From: Actinomadura macrotermitis
Lineage (GTDB): Bacteria > Actinomycetota > Actinomycetes > Streptosporangiales > Streptosporangiaceae
NCBI RefSeq assembly: GCF_009604375.1
Contig: NZ_WEGH01000004.1
Location: forward strand, 744,001 to 808,000
Reading direction: 5' to 3'
DNA: 64,000 bases
Part shown: in pieces, positions 10,930 through 20,379 of the stretch
Numbering within the stretch: position 1 is the stretch's first letter
Layout of the letters: each line of letters starts with the position of its first letter
The notes under the pieces: generated by a model
What the model was told of the DNA's origin: nothing
Databases searched by the model: none
What the model saw: the letters and a program-made list of their open reading frames with translations, nothing else
Translations under genes and position numbers: made by a program

Positions 10930-13023
10930 TCATCGGCGGGGGTTCTGTGTGGACTTGGGCGGAACATGCAGGGCGAGGACGGTCACATCGTCCACTTGCT
11001 CATAACCGGCAAGCATCCGATCGACCAGGAAGTCGACGAGTCTCTCGGGGTCTCCTACCACTTCAGGTGGGGCCGACGCCGCTACGGAGACCAGCTCCTC
11101 CAGGCCGGCGTCCACCCCACGCCTACGGTTCTCCACAAGTCCATCGGAATAGAAGACCACAGTGTTGCCGGTCTCGATGGAAAAACTTGTCTGCTGCCGC
11201 TGGCTCGGCCAGCCGAGCGGGGTCCCCGGCTCGCTGGTGCTCACCCGCGGGGCCTCGTCGGGGAAGATCAGCAGGGGCGGCATGTGGCCGGCGTTGCTGA
11301 AGGCGCCCTGGCCGGTGTCGGGGTCGATGACGGCGTAGGCGACGGTGGTGAACTGCTCCTCGTCCTCGGTCGCGCTGAACAGCCGGTCCAGGCCGGCCAG
11401 CACCGCGGCGGGCCGCGGGTCGTTCAGCGCCAGGGCGCGCAGCGCGTTGCGGACGCGTCCCATTCCGGCCGCGGCGAGCACGCCCTTGCCCATCACGTCG
11501 CCGGCGGCCACCGCGAGCCGGTCGTCGGGCAGCCGGAACACGTCGTACCAGTCGCCGCCGACCTGCACGTGCCGGGTCGCCGGGTTGTACCGCGCGGCCA
11601 GCACCATGTTGGGCAGCTGCGGCAGGTCGCTCGGCAGCAGGCTGCGCTGCAGCTCCTCGGCGGTCTTGTGCTCGCGCTCGAACAGCAGCGCCCGCTCGAC
11701 CGCGAGCGCGCACTGGCCGGCCAGCGCCTCCAGGAAGACCCGCTCCTCCTCGGTGATCTCGCGCGGCCGGGTGAAGGCGAAGCGCAGCGCGCCGATCGGG
11801 GCGCCCGCGGCGAGCAGCGGCAGGCCGACCCACGCGCGCTCCTCGTTGTGCCGGCTGAACAACTCGGCCTCGTCGCGGCCGAGCTGCAGCCGCAGCGCGT
11901 TCGGGTGCTCGGCCAGGAACGGGCGGCTCTCGCGGACCGCGACCGACATGACCGTCTGGTCGCTGACCTTGATGTCGCCGCGGACCGCGGCGCCGCCCTC
12001 GGGCGCGCCGCCCTCGCCGGGCTGCGCCGGGGTGACGATCGACAGCCGCAGCTTGTCGTCGTCGAGCAGCGCCACCGCGGAGAAGTCGGCGCCGATCGCC
12101 GACCGGCCGACCTCGGTGATCACCTGCACCACCTGGGCGACGGTGAGCGCCTCGGCCAGCATCGAGGTGGCCTGCTGCAGCCGCGCGGTGCGCAGCGCCG
12201 CCGCCGACAGCTGCTCGGTGAGCCGGCCGCGCATCTCCTCGGCCTCGCGCTGCCCGGTGACGTCGGTGTTGGCGCCGACCCACTCGATCACGGTGCCGCC
12301 GCGCCAGATCGGCACGGCGCGCACGTCGAAGTGCCGGTAGGTGCCGCTCTTGGTGCGGACCCGGTAGCCGGTCTCGAAGACCCGGTCCTCGCCGACGCAC
12401 TCGCGCCAGATCGCCTCGATCCGGGCGCGGTCCTCGGGGTGCACCACCGCCAGCCAGCCGCCGGCGGCGTAGTCGTCGGGCGTCTGCCCGGTGATCGCGC
12501 GCCATTCGGGGGCGTCGTCGATGACCGTGCCGTCGGGCGCGGCCACCCACACCACCTGCGCGCTCGCCTCGACCAGCGAGCGGTAGCGCTGCTCCTTGCG
12601 GCGCACGACCTCCTCGGCGCGGCGCCGCTCGGTGACGTCGCGCGCGGTGAGCACGGCGCCGAGCAGGGCGCCGTCCTCGTCGCGGGCGGGCAGCCAGGCG
12701 CAGGCCAGGACGCGCTCGCCGCCCTCGCCGGGGACGGTCAGGTCGGCCTCGGCGCCGGTGGCCAGCGCCGCCTCGAACTCGGCGGCCACGGCGGCCGACA
12801 GCACCTCGGCGAGGCCGCGGCGCTGCAGGTCGGCGACGGGCACGCCGAGCAGCCGGCCGAGCGCGTCGCTGGCGCGGCGGCACCGCAGCCCGGCGTCGAA
12901 GAAGGCGAAGCCCTCCGCGGACTGCCTCATCAGCGTGGCGTACAGCGCGGCATCGGACGCGTCCATCGGCTGCCCCTCCGCCCCCGACAGCCGGGGATGA
13001 GGAACGGACGTCTCGGTGCTCAT
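10930..13023 (-). CDS. PP2C-type (SpoIIE/RsbU-like) serine phosphatase with PAS and GAF domains
   Basis: 697 residues from an ATG with GGAGGTG upstream. Two PAS domains come first (about 15-115 and 125-245, the second with the PAC-like end WVGANTDVTGQREAEE), then a GAF domain (about 260-430, with RAWVGLPLLAAGAPIGALRF), then a PP2C-SIG domain (about 455-690) with metal-binding motifs VGGDWYDVF, AAGDVMGKG, FSNAGHMPP, YSDGLVENR and DVTVLAL. Such proteins dephosphorylate anti-sigma factor antagonists and so control alternative sigma factors. No HATPase domain is fused. It lies directly upstream of the principal sigma factor gene on the same strand, with a 242-base gap. Confidence 0.92.
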   Translation of the reverse strand: MSTETSVPHPRLSGAEGQPMDASDAALYATLMRQSAEGFAFFDAGLRCRRASDALGRLLGVPVADLQRRGLAEVLSAAVAAEFEAALATGAEADLTVPGEGGERVLACAWLPARDEDGALLGAVLTARDVTERRRAEEVVRRKEQRYRSLVEASAQVVWVAAPDGTVIDDAPEWRAITGQTPDDYAAGGWLAVVHPEDRARIEAIWRECVGEDRVFETGYRVRTKSGTYRHFDVRAVPIWRGGTVIEWVGANTDVTGQREAEEMRGRLTEQLSAAALRTARLQQATSMLAEALTVAQVVQVITEVGRSAIGADFSAVALLDDDKLRLSIVTPAQPGEGGAPEGGAAVRGDIKVSDQTVMSVAVRESRPFLAEHPNALRLQLGRDEAELFSRHNEERAWVGLPLLAAGAPIGALRFAFTRPREITEEERVFLEALAGQCALAVERALLFEREHKTAEELQRSLLPSDLPQLPNMVLAARYNPATRHVQVGGDWYDVFRLPDDRLAVAAGDVMGKGVLAAAGMGRVRNALRALALNDPRPAAVLAGLDRLFSATEDEEQFTTVAYAVIDPDTGQGAFSNAGHMPPLLIFPDEAPRVSTSEPGTPLGWPSQRQQTSFSIETGNTVVFYSDGLVENRRRGVDAGLEELVSVAASAPPEVVGDPERLVDFLVDRMLAGYEQVDDVTVLALHVPPKSTQNPRR

Positions 13024-13761
13024 GAGCGACACCTCCGCCCCAGGGGGTCCCGTACCGCGCGGCAAGTTCTCATCACTATGGGTGATTGGGAGCAGGCTAG
13101 CGCTCCCGCCTCCATCACAACACCGGTCGAAGTCAGGTTCTCATCATCCCGATGGTTCGGCGCCGACGGAAGACCTGCGGCCATCCTTGTCACAGGGCTC
13201 CCAGGGGCGACGGCGGATTCGGACGCCGCCGCGCCCGCGCTCCCCGGAGCGCCGGAGAGGGCCGGACGGACGGCAAGTACGTGATGGTACGACGGCGGGC
13301 CGCCGTCGTGTGGGCGACTTCCCGGGTTCGCTGGTTTCCGGACACCTCCAATCCGGTCACGCTCCGACCAGATCGCCGAGCAAAAACCAGGTAAAGCCCC
13401 GCTGCACCCCCATCTCGGCCGACCGTAAATACCGGGTCACAGAGCATGCCGTTCCTCCTCGCCCCTCGGGCGGGATCGCCGGCCGACAACGTCCCGGCAA
13501 ACGGCCGAGCCGACAGCGGGGCCTCCCTTCCCCGGCCATTCAAAGGCGCCGCTCCCCGTCCGGCCCGCCGCACCTCCTCGTCCTCCACCGCGACCGCACC
13601 CGCCCGTGCCCACCCCTGTGACCAGGGACGTCCCGGGGCCGCACGCGAGGCCGCCTCCGCCGCGCCCGCACGAATCTCCGCGGTCCCTCTTGTCTGTGAC
13701 GGGCGTCTCACCTACTCTGAATCCGATTTTAAACGCCATTCAAAAAGAGAGGGCAGGCCTC
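13024..13761. other. 738-base gap with no convincing gene
   Basis: Frames on both strands are Arg/Pro/Ala-rich without G/C third-position bias or known motifs. The gap lies between divergent genes, so it should hold the promoter of the PP2C gene at its left end and of the importer operon at its right end. The right end (about 13700-13750) is locally A/T-rich. Confidence 0.5.
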
Positions 13762-15306
13762 ATGCCACTCCTGGACCCGCTCCGTTCCGCCCCTCGCGGG
13801 GCCCTGGCGGCCGGCGCCGTCGCCGCCGTCCTCGCCCTCTCGGCGTGCGGCGGCGGCCAGGCGGACGGCGGCAGCCTCCAGCCGGTGCGCGGCGGCACGC
13901 TGAACGTGCTGCGGACGTACCCGTTCGAGGGCTTCGAGCTGGACAAGGAGAGCCTGAACGCGACGTACCTGTTCTCGGGGGCCGTGCTGGAACCCCTCCT
14001 GCGGGCGGACCCGGACGGGAGGTCCCTGCGGCCCGGCCTGGCCTCGTCGTGGTCGTTCGGCCACGGCAACCGGACGCTCACCCTCAAGCTCGACCCGAAG
14101 GCCGCCTTCAGCGACGGCAAGCCGGTCACCGCGGCCGACGTGGCGTTCTCGATCGCCACCTGGAAGGCCGGCCCGAACTACGGCGCGACCTACTCGGTGA
14201 TCCGCTCGACGAAGACGATCGACGACCGCACGATCGCCCTGGAGCTGTCCGAGCCCGACACCTCGCTGCCGTCCTTCCTGGCCTGGGCGACCGCCGGCGT
14301 CGTGCCGAAGGACTTCGGCGGGCGCCCGGCGAAGCAGTTCTGGCAGAAGCCGGTCGGCGCCGGCCCCTACACGGTGAGCGACTGGAGCACCAACGGCAAG
14401 GTGGTGCTGACGCGCAACACGCACTACTACCGCGCCGGGCTCCCCTACACCGACCAGGTCGTCAGCACCTACGCCGGCGACCAGAACTCGATCGGGCTGC
14501 AGCTCGCGTCCGGGCAGGCCGACCTCGCCAACGAGATCTTCCCGGTGCTGGCGGCGACGCTGCCCAAGAAGCAGATCAACAGCACGCTGAACCACATGAC
14601 GAGCGTGCTGCTGATGAACACCAAGGACCCCGCGCTCGCCGACGTCAAGGTGCGGCAGGCCATCGGGTACGCGATCGACTACGCCTCGGTCGTCGGCAGC
14701 TCGCTGAAGGGCTACGGGGCCGTCCCCACCGGCGCGCTGCCCACCAACGTCGCCAACTGGGCGCCGCCGAGCCGGCCGTACTTCTCCCACGACGCCGCCA
14801 AGGCCAAGGCGCTGCTGGCCGGCGCGTCCCGCAGGCCGGCGACGCTGACGATGGCCTACCCCAACGACCCGAGCACGTCGCTGATGGCCCAGATCGTCCA
14901 GCAGAACCTCAAGGACCTCGGCATCACCGTGAACCTCCAGGCGGCCGACGCCGCCGGCAACTACGCGACGGTCTCCGGCGGCAAGTACCAGCTGGCGCTG
15001 TTCGCCTACAACGCCATCTCCCCGGACGCCTCGGACCCGGTGGTGTACCTCGGCGCGACCGGCACGATGTTCACCGGCCATCCGGTCGGCGCCATCGACG
15101 CGGCGCTCGGCGACTACCGCAGGACCACCGACGCCAAGGCCAAGCAGGCCGCCATCACCAAGGTCCAGGACGCGCTGCTGGAGGAGGCGCCCTTCGTCGC
15201 GCTCGGCCAGGGCGCGCAGCTGGTGGCGCAGCGCACCGCCGTCCACGGCCTGCGGCAGACGCCGTGGGGCGGGTACGACCTCGCCACGATCTGGAAGAAC
15301 AAGTGA
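13762..15306 (+). CDS. ABC importer substrate-binding lipoprotein, peptide/nickel family (SBP_bac_5)
   Basis: 514 residues. A signal peptide with lipobox LSAC (AVAAVLALSACGGGQ, Cys about 33) anchors it outside the membrane. SBP family 5 motifs are visible: GGTLNVLRTYP, LEPLLRADPDGRSLRPGLA, KLDPKAAFSDGKPVTAADVAFS and VKVRQAIGYAIDYASVV. It captures the substrate for the importer encoded by the next four genes. AAGAGAGGG lies 8 bases before the ATG. It is the first gene of a long operon that continues into agmatine-type catabolic genes, so the ligand may be a guanidino or polyamine conjugate rather than a peptide (inference). Confidence 0.92.
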   Translation: MPLLDPLRSAPRGALAAGAVAAVLALSACGGGQADGGSLQPVRGGTLNVLRTYPFEGFELDKESLNATYLFSGAVLEPLLRADPDGRSLRPGLASSWSFGHGNRTLTLKLDPKAAFSDGKPVTAADVAFSIATWKAGPNYGATYSVIRSTKTIDDRTIALELSEPDTSLPSFLAWATAGVVPKDFGGRPAKQFWQKPVGAGPYTVSDWSTNGKVVLTRNTHYYRAGLPYTDQVVSTYAGDQNSIGLQLASGQADLANEIFPVLAATLPKKQINSTLNHMTSVLLMNTKDPALADVKVRQAIGYAIDYASVVGSSLKGYGAVPTGALPTNVANWAPPSRPYFSHDAAKAKALLAGASRRPATLTMAYPNDPSTSLMAQIVQQNLKDLGITVNLQAADAAGNYATVSGGKYQLALFAYNAISPDASDPVVYLGATGTMFTGHPVGAIDAALGDYRRTTDAKAKQAAITKVQDALLEEAPFVALGQGAQLVAQRTAVHGLRQTPWGGYDLATIWKNK

Positions 15307-16247
15307 GCCGCTACGGCTTCGTGCTGCGGCGCGGGATCAGCCTGGTCCCGCTGCTGCTCGGCATCGTCGCGCTGGTGATGCTGCTGCTCGACCTGTCCCC
15401 CGGCGACCCGGCGCGGCTGGTGGCCGGCCCGCGGGCGCCGCAGGCGCAGGTGGACCAGGTCCGGCACCGGCTGGGGCTGGACCTGCCGGTCTGGCAGCGC
15501 TACCTGCACTACGTCGGGGACGTGCTGACCGGCCACCTCGGCACCTCGTTCAAGACCGGCCGGGCGGTCGGCGCCCAGATCGCCGAGCAGCTGCCGGTGA
15601 CCCTGGCGATCACCGCCTCGGGCGTCCTGCTGGCCCTGGCGATGTCGGTGCCGCTGGCGGTGCTGGCCGCGCGCCGGCCGGACCGCCTGGCCGACCACCT
15701 GGTGCGGGGCTTCGGGGTGCTCGGCATCGGGCTGCCCACGTTCTGGGTCGCGATCATGGCGATCCGGCTGGTGGCGCTGCCGACGGGCTGGTTCCCGGTG
15801 GCCGGGTTCGGCGAGGGCGCCGCGGAGCACGCCCGCGCCCTGGTGCTGCCGGCCCTGGTGGTGGCGCTCGGCATCGCCGCCCCGATGATCCGCAGCCTGC
15901 GCTCGACCATGATGGAGCTGGCCGACGCCGAGTTCGTCCGCGCCGCGCGCACCCTCGGCTTCGGCGGGTTCGGCCTGGTGCGCCGGTTCCAGCTGCGCAA
16001 CGCGGTACCGCCGCTCGTCACCGTCACCGCCGCCCAGGCCGGCTACGCGCTCTTCGGCACCGTCGTGGTCGAGGTCGCGTTCGGCATGCCCGGCATGGGG
16101 CTCGGCCTGGTGACCGCCGCGGGCACCCGCGACTTCCCGCTCGTCCAGGGCTACACGCTCGTCTTCGCCGTGCTGGCCGTCCTGCTCTACCTGCTGTCCG
16201 ACATCGTCACCTCGATCATCGACCCGCGCGTGAGGATCACCGCATGA
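15303..16247 (+). CDS. ABC importer permease, DppB type
   Basis: 314 residues starting at a GTG that overlaps the previous stop (GTGA). An N-terminal helix (LVPLLLGIVALVMLLLDLSP), the DppB-type stretch VRHRLGLDLPVWQRYLHYV, five further helices and the EAA loop LADAEFVRAARTLG are present. It forms the membrane channel with the DppC-type partner. Confidence 0.92.
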   Translation: MSRYGFVLRRGISLVPLLLGIVALVMLLLDLSPGDPARLVAGPRAPQAQVDQVRHRLGLDLPVWQRYLHYVGDVLTGHLGTSFKTGRAVGAQIAEQLPVTLAITASGVLLALAMSVPLAVLAARRPDRLADHLVRGFGVLGIGLPTFWVAIMAIRLVALPTGWFPVAGFGEGAAEHARALVLPALVVALGIAAPMIRSLRSTMMELADAEFVRAARTLGFGGFGLVRRFQLRNAVPPLVTVTAAQAGYALFGTVVVEVAFGMPGMGLGLVTAAGTRDFPLVQGYTLVFAVLAVLLYLLSDIVTSIIDPRVRITA

Positions 16248-17125
16248 CCGCACCCGTCGAAGCGGCCGTCCCGGCCGGCGGCGCACCGCCGCCGCCGGGC
16301 CCCGCGCCCGCCGTCCGCGTCCGGCGCGGCGGCCGCGTCAAGCTCGCCATCGGCCTGACGGTCGTCGGCCTCTACGTCCTGGTCGCGCTGCTCGCGCCCG
16401 TCCTGCGGCCGCACGACCCGCTCGCCCAGAACGTGGCCGCCGCCCTCCAGGGGCCCTCGGGCGCCTACCCCCTCGGCACCGACGAGCTCGGCCGCGACGT
16501 GCTCAGCCGGCTGATGAGCGCCACCGGCCTGGACCTGACGGTGGCGCTGCTGGCGACCGTCCTGCCCTGCCTGCTCGGCACGGTCCTCGGCCTGCTGGCC
16601 GGGTACGCCGGCGGCTGGCTCGACGCCGTCGTGATGCGCGTCAGCGACCTGCTGCAGGCGTTCCCGACCTACATCCTGATGATCGCGCTGGTCTTCGTCC
16701 TCGGACCGGGCGTCCGGTCGCTGCTCATCGCCTTCACCGCCGTCGGCTGGGTGGTGTACGCGCGGCTGATCCGCGGCGAGGTGGCGCGCATCCGCGGCTC
16801 GGAGTACATCGTCGCCGCGGTCACCGCCGGCCTCGGCGCCACCCGGATCATGGTGCGGCACGTGCTGCCCAACACGCTCAAGCAGACGCTGGTCTACCTG
16901 ACCTCGGACGTGGTGTTCGCGGTCACCGCGCTGGCGGCGTTCTCCTTCCTCGGCTTCGGCGTCCAGCAGCCCACCCCCGAGTGGGGGAGCATGACCGCGG
17001 CGGCGCAGGCGTACCTGACCGAGGTCCCGCGGCTCACGGTCCTGCCGGGGCTGGTCATCTCCGTCCTCGCCTTCGGGTTCGCCCTGCTCGGCGACGGCCT
17101 CCAGGACCGGATGGGACGGCGATGA
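16244..17125 (+). CDS. ABC importer permease, DppC type
   Basis: 293 residues, ATGA overlap with the gene before. A Pro/Ala-rich N-terminus precedes the first helix (LAIGLTVVGLYVLVALLAPV). DppC hallmarks are YPLGTDELGRDVLSRL and the EAA loop VRGSEYIVAAVTAGLG-like region (IRGSEYIVAAVTAGLGATRI). Partner of the DppB-type permease. Confidence 0.92.
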   Translation: MTAPVEAAVPAGGAPPPPGPAPAVRVRRGGRVKLAIGLTVVGLYVLVALLAPVLRPHDPLAQNVAAALQGPSGAYPLGTDELGRDVLSRLMSATGLDLTVALLATVLPCLLGTVLGLLAGYAGGWLDAVVMRVSDLLQAFPTYILMIALVFVLGPGVRSLLIAFTAVGWVVYARLIRGEVARIRGSEYIVAAVTAGLGATRIMVRHVLPNTLKQTLVYLTSDVVFAVTALAAFSFLGFGVQQPTPEWGSMTAAAQAYLTEVPRLTVLPGLVISVLAFGFALLGDGLQDRMGRR

Positions 17126-17913
17126 GCGAGAACCCGCAACCGGTGCTCCGGCCCGTGCTCCGGATCGAGCACCTGCGCGTCCTGCACCGCGACGGAGGCG
17201 CGCCCCTGGTCGACGGCGTGTCGCTGGATCTCGCCCCGGGCGAGACCCTCGGCCTGGTCGGCGAGTCCGGCAGCGGCAAGAGCCTCACCCTGCGCGCGGT
17301 GCTGGGCATCCTGCCCGCCGCGCTGCGCGCCGAGGGGACGGTCGAGCGCGCGGGCGCCCGCGCCGCGATGGTCTTCCAGGAGCCGGCGATCGCGCTCAAC
17401 CCCACCATGCGCGTCGGCCACCTGGTCGCGCGCACCTGGCGGCTGCACCACCCCGGCGCCACCCGCGGGCAGGCCCGGGACGAGGCGGCCGCGCTGCTGG
17501 AGCGGGTCGGCATCCCGCGCGCCCGCGCCCGGCTCGCGGCCTGGCCGCACGAGCTGTCGGGCGGCATGCGGCAGCGCGTCATGATCGCCGCCGCGCTCGC
17601 CACCGATCCCGGCGTGCTGCTCTGCGACGAGCCCACCACGGCCCTGGACGTCCGCGTCCAGGCCCAGATCCTGGACCTGCTGCGGGACCTGGTCGCGAGC
17701 CGGGACATGGCGATGGTCTTCGTGAGCCACGACCTCGCCGTCGTCGGCTCGCTGTGCGAGCGCATCGCGGTGATGCGCTCCGGGCAGATCGTGGAGGAGG
17801 GCCGGACGGCGGCGGTCCTGCGCGCCCCCGGGCACCCCTACACGCGCGAGCTGCTGGCCGCCAACCTCGCCCGCCGCCTCGCGGACGCCGCGACCAAGGG
17901 AGCACGGCCGTGA
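17122..17913 (+). CDS. ABC importer ATPase, DppD type
   Basis: 263 residues. Walker A GESGSGKS, Q-loop VFQEPAIALNP, signature LSGGMRQR, Walker B LLCDEPTTALD and H-loop VSHDLAVVGSLCERI are all present, as is the C-terminal GHPYTRELL motif of oligopeptide-type ATPases. Shorter than many DppD proteins (about 320) because the C-terminal Fe-S/oligopeptide extension is missing. ATGA overlap at the start. Confidence 0.92.
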   Translation: MSENPQPVLRPVLRIEHLRVLHRDGGAPLVDGVSLDLAPGETLGLVGESGSGKSLTLRAVLGILPAALRAEGTVERAGARAAMVFQEPAIALNPTMRVGHLVARTWRLHHPGATRGQARDEAAALLERVGIPRARARLAAWPHELSGGMRQRVMIAAALATDPGVLLCDEPTTALDVRVQAQILDLLRDLVASRDMAMVFVSHDLAVVGSLCERIAVMRSGQIVEEGRTAAVLRAPGHPYTRELLAANLARRLADAATKGARP

Positions 17914-18716
17914 CGGACCTGCTGGAGATCGACCACGTCACCGTCCGCTTCGGCGCCGCGTCCCGGCTGCGCCGCCTGCTCGGCGGGGACGGCCCGGTCG
18001 TCGCCGTCGACGACGTCAGCCTGCGCGTCCCGCGGGGCGCCGCGCTCGGCGTCGTCGGCGAGTCGGGGTCGGGCAAGTCCACCCTCATGCGCGCGGTCAT
18101 GGGGCTCACCGGCGTCGACGCCGGGGAGATCCGCTTCGACGGGCGGCGGCTGGAGCGCCGCCGCGACGTCGCCACCCGCCGTGCGATGCAGATGGTCTTC
18201 CAGGACCCCGGCACCACGCTGAACCCGGCCCGCACCGTCGGCGCGGTCCTGGAGGAGCTGCTGCGGGTGCACCGCGTCGTCCCCGGCGAGCGGGTCGCGC
18301 GGCGGGTCGAGGAACTCCTCGACCTGGTGCACCTGCCGGCGTCCCTGCGCGACGCCCGGCCGCACCGGCTGTCGGGCGGCCAGAAGCAGCGCGTGGCGAT
18401 CGCCCGCGCCCTCGCGCTCGAGCCGCGGCTGCTCATCGCCGACGAGGCGACCAGCGCGCTGGACGTGGCCGTCCAGGCCTCGGTGCTGGACCTGCTCGCC
18501 GAGCTGCGGGAGACGACGGGGATCACCCTGGTCTGCATCACCCACGATCTGGACCTGGTGCGGTACCTGTGCGACAGCGCCGTGGTCATGCGATCGGGCA
18601 GAGTCGTGGAGGCGGCGCCGGTGGACGAGCTGTTCGCCGCGCCGCGCACCGACTACACCCGCGAGCTGATCGCGGCCGTGCCGACGCTGACGACCGGAAA
18701 CGAGGACCAGGCTTGA
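17910..18716 (+). CDS. ABC importer ATPase, DppF type
   Basis: 268 residues from a GTG overlapping the previous stop. Walker A GESGSGKS, Q-loop VFQDPGTTLNPARTV, signature LSGGQKQR, Walker B LLIADEATSALD, H-loop ITHDLDLVRYL. It forms the ATPase heterodimer with the DppD-type subunit. Its stop overlaps the TTG of the TetR gene. Confidence 0.92.
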   Translation: MTDLLEIDHVTVRFGAASRLRRLLGGDGPVVAVDDVSLRVPRGAALGVVGESGSGKSTLMRAVMGLTGVDAGEIRFDGRRLERRRDVATRRAMQMVFQDPGTTLNPARTVGAVLEELLRVHRVVPGERVARRVEELLDLVHLPASLRDARPHRLSGGQKQRVAIARALALEPRLLIADEATSALDVAVQASVLDLLAELRETTGITLVCITHDLDLVRYLCDSAVVMRSGRVVEAAPVDELFAAPRTDYTRELIAAVPTLTTGNEDQA

Positions 18717-19330
18717 CGAACCGACGACAGGTGCGCAAGGCCGACATCGCCCAGGCCGCCATCGGCCCGCTGAGCGCCCAGGGGCTGCGCAACGTCACGC
18801 TCGCCGACCTCGGCGCCAGCCTGAAGATGACCGGCGCCCACCTCCTCTACTACTTCGAGAGCAAGAACGACCTGTTCATGGCCTCGCTGCGGATGGTGGA
18901 GCAGGACCTGCGCGCGCGTGCCCACGCCGCGTTCGAGGGCATGCCGTCGGCGCGCGAGCGGTGGAACTGGCTGCTGGACACCGGCGCCCCGTCGGGCCTG
19001 GACGACAGCGGCCTGCTGATGTGGCTGGAGGCGTGGGCCGAGGCGGTCCACGACAAGGACTTCCACGACCTGATCACCGAGCTGGAGCAGGACTGGCAGG
19101 GGCTGCTGCGCGAGACGCTGGCCTACGCCGTCCAGCGCGGCGAGCTCCCCGCCACCGTCGACGCCGACCGGGTGGCCGAGGGCGTCTCGGCGCTGCTGGA
19201 CGGCCTCACCATCCGCGTCGTCGTCGGCTACCGGCCCCTGGACCACGACGCCGCGATGCGGATCGTCGACGACTTCACCAGCCCGCTCCTGCCCTGGCAG
19301 GACCCCACCGATCATGAGGCGGACGCTTGA
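18713..19330 (+). CDS. TetR family regulator inside the catabolic operon
   Basis: 205 residues. The N-terminal helix-turn-helix (IAQAAIGPLSAQGLRNVTLADLG... MTGAHLLYYFESKNDLF) has the TetR layout, with YYF in the recognition-helix end. The C-terminal ligand domain (WLLDTGAPSGLDDSGLLMWL... ) resembles TetR regulators next to amide/polyamine catabolic genes. TTG start overlapping the previous stop, with GAGG upstream. Because it is embedded in the operon it probably autoregulates it in response to the imported compound (inference). Confidence 0.88.
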   Translation: MTNRRQVRKADIAQAAIGPLSAQGLRNVTLADLGASLKMTGAHLLYYFESKNDLFMASLRMVEQDLRARAHAAFEGMPSARERWNWLLDTGAPSGLDDSGLLMWLEAWAEAVHDKDFHDLITELEQDWQGLLRETLAYAVQRGELPATVDADRVAEGVSALLDGLTIRVVVGYRPLDHDAAMRIVDDFTSPLLPWQDPTDHEADA

Positions 19331-20379
19331 CCACCCCCGAACCGGCCGGCTGGACGATGCCGGCCGAGACCGGCCCGCACGAGCGGACCTGGATGGCCTG
19401 GCCGTCCACCGGCTACACCCTCGGCGAGACCGCCGCGGCGGCCGAGGAGGCCCGGGCGGCCTGGGCCGCGGTCGCCAACGCGGTCGCCGAGCACGAGCCG
19501 CTGCACATGCTGGTGCCGCCGCACGAGCTGGCGGCCGCGCGCCGCCGCCTCGCCGGCGGGATCGTCCTGCACGAGACGCCGCTCGACGACGCCTGGTACC
19601 GCGACACCGGCCCCACCTTCGTCGTCGGCCCGGCCGGGCTCGGCGCGGTCGACTGGGTCTTCAACGGCTGGGGCCGCCAGGAGTGGGCCAGCTGGGAGCA
19701 CGACGCGGTGGCCGGCGACGTCGCCATCGAGGTCAGCGGCGCGCACCGCATCGACTCCCCCCTGGTCAACGAGGGCGGCGGCATCCACACCGATGGGGCC
19801 GGGACCTTCCTGGTCACCGAGTCGGTCCAGCTCGACCCGCTGCGCAACCCCGGCTGGACCCGGCGGCAGGTGGAGGACGAGCTCGCCCGCACCGTGGGCG
19901 CGCGCGCCGTCATCTGGCTGCGCCGCGGCCTGACCCGCGACTCCGAGCGCTTCGGCACCAAGGGGCACGTGGACATCGTGGCGGCCTTCACCGCGCCCGG
20001 GCGGGTCCTGGTGCACGACCAGCGCGACCCCGCCCACCCCGACGCCCGGATCAGCCGCGAGGTGATGGAGACGCTCGGCGCGGCCCGCGACGCCCGGGGC
20101 AAGCCCCTGGAGATCACCGCGCTGCCCGCGCCCGCCGTCCTGCGCGACGCCGAGGGGTGGGTCGACTACAGCTACGTCAACCACTACGTCCTGAACGGCG
20201 CCGTGGTCGCGTGCGCCTTCGACGACCCCGCCGACGACGAGGCCCGGGCGATCCTGGCCGACGCCTACCCCGGGCGCGCCGTCGTGACGGTCGACGCCCG
20301 GCCGCTGTTCGCCCGCGGCGGCGGCGTCCACTGCATCACCCAGCAGCAGCCCGCCCTTCCCGCGAGGAACGACGCATGA
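19327..20379 (+). CDS. aguA: Agmatine deiminase (peptidylarginine deiminase-like)
   Basis: 350 residues. Converts agmatine to N-carbamoylputrescine and ammonia. The family start MPAETGPHERTWMAWP, the WYRDTGPTFV motif with its catalytic Asp, the NEGGGIHTDGAGTFLVTE region with acidic substrate ligands, the catalytic His in GTKGHVDIVAAF and the nucleophile Cys at about 336 (GGGVHCITQQQP) are all present. The TTG start overlaps the tetR stop and has GAGG upstream. The product is the substrate of the enzyme encoded next. Confidence 0.93.
   Translation: MTTPEPAGWTMPAETGPHERTWMAWPSTGYTLGETAAAAEEARAAWAAVANAVAEHEPLHMLVPPHELAAARRRLAGGIVLHETPLDDAWYRDTGPTFVVGPAGLGAVDWVFNGWGRQEWASWEHDAVAGDVAIEVSGAHRIDSPLVNEGGGIHTDGAGTFLVTESVQLDPLRNPGWTRRQVEDELARTVGARAVIWLRRGLTRDSERFGTKGHVDIVAAFTAPGRVLVHDQRDPAHPDARISREVMETLGAARDARGKPLEITALPAPAVLRDAEGWVDYSYVNHYVLNGAVVACAFDDPADDEARAILADAYPGRAVVTVDARPLFARGGGVHCITQQQPALPARNDA

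Noticed and set aside
13190-13711. Minus-strand frames in the gap before the importer operon
   Set aside because: Arg/Gly/Ala-rich with no third-position bias, no ribosome binding site and no motif.
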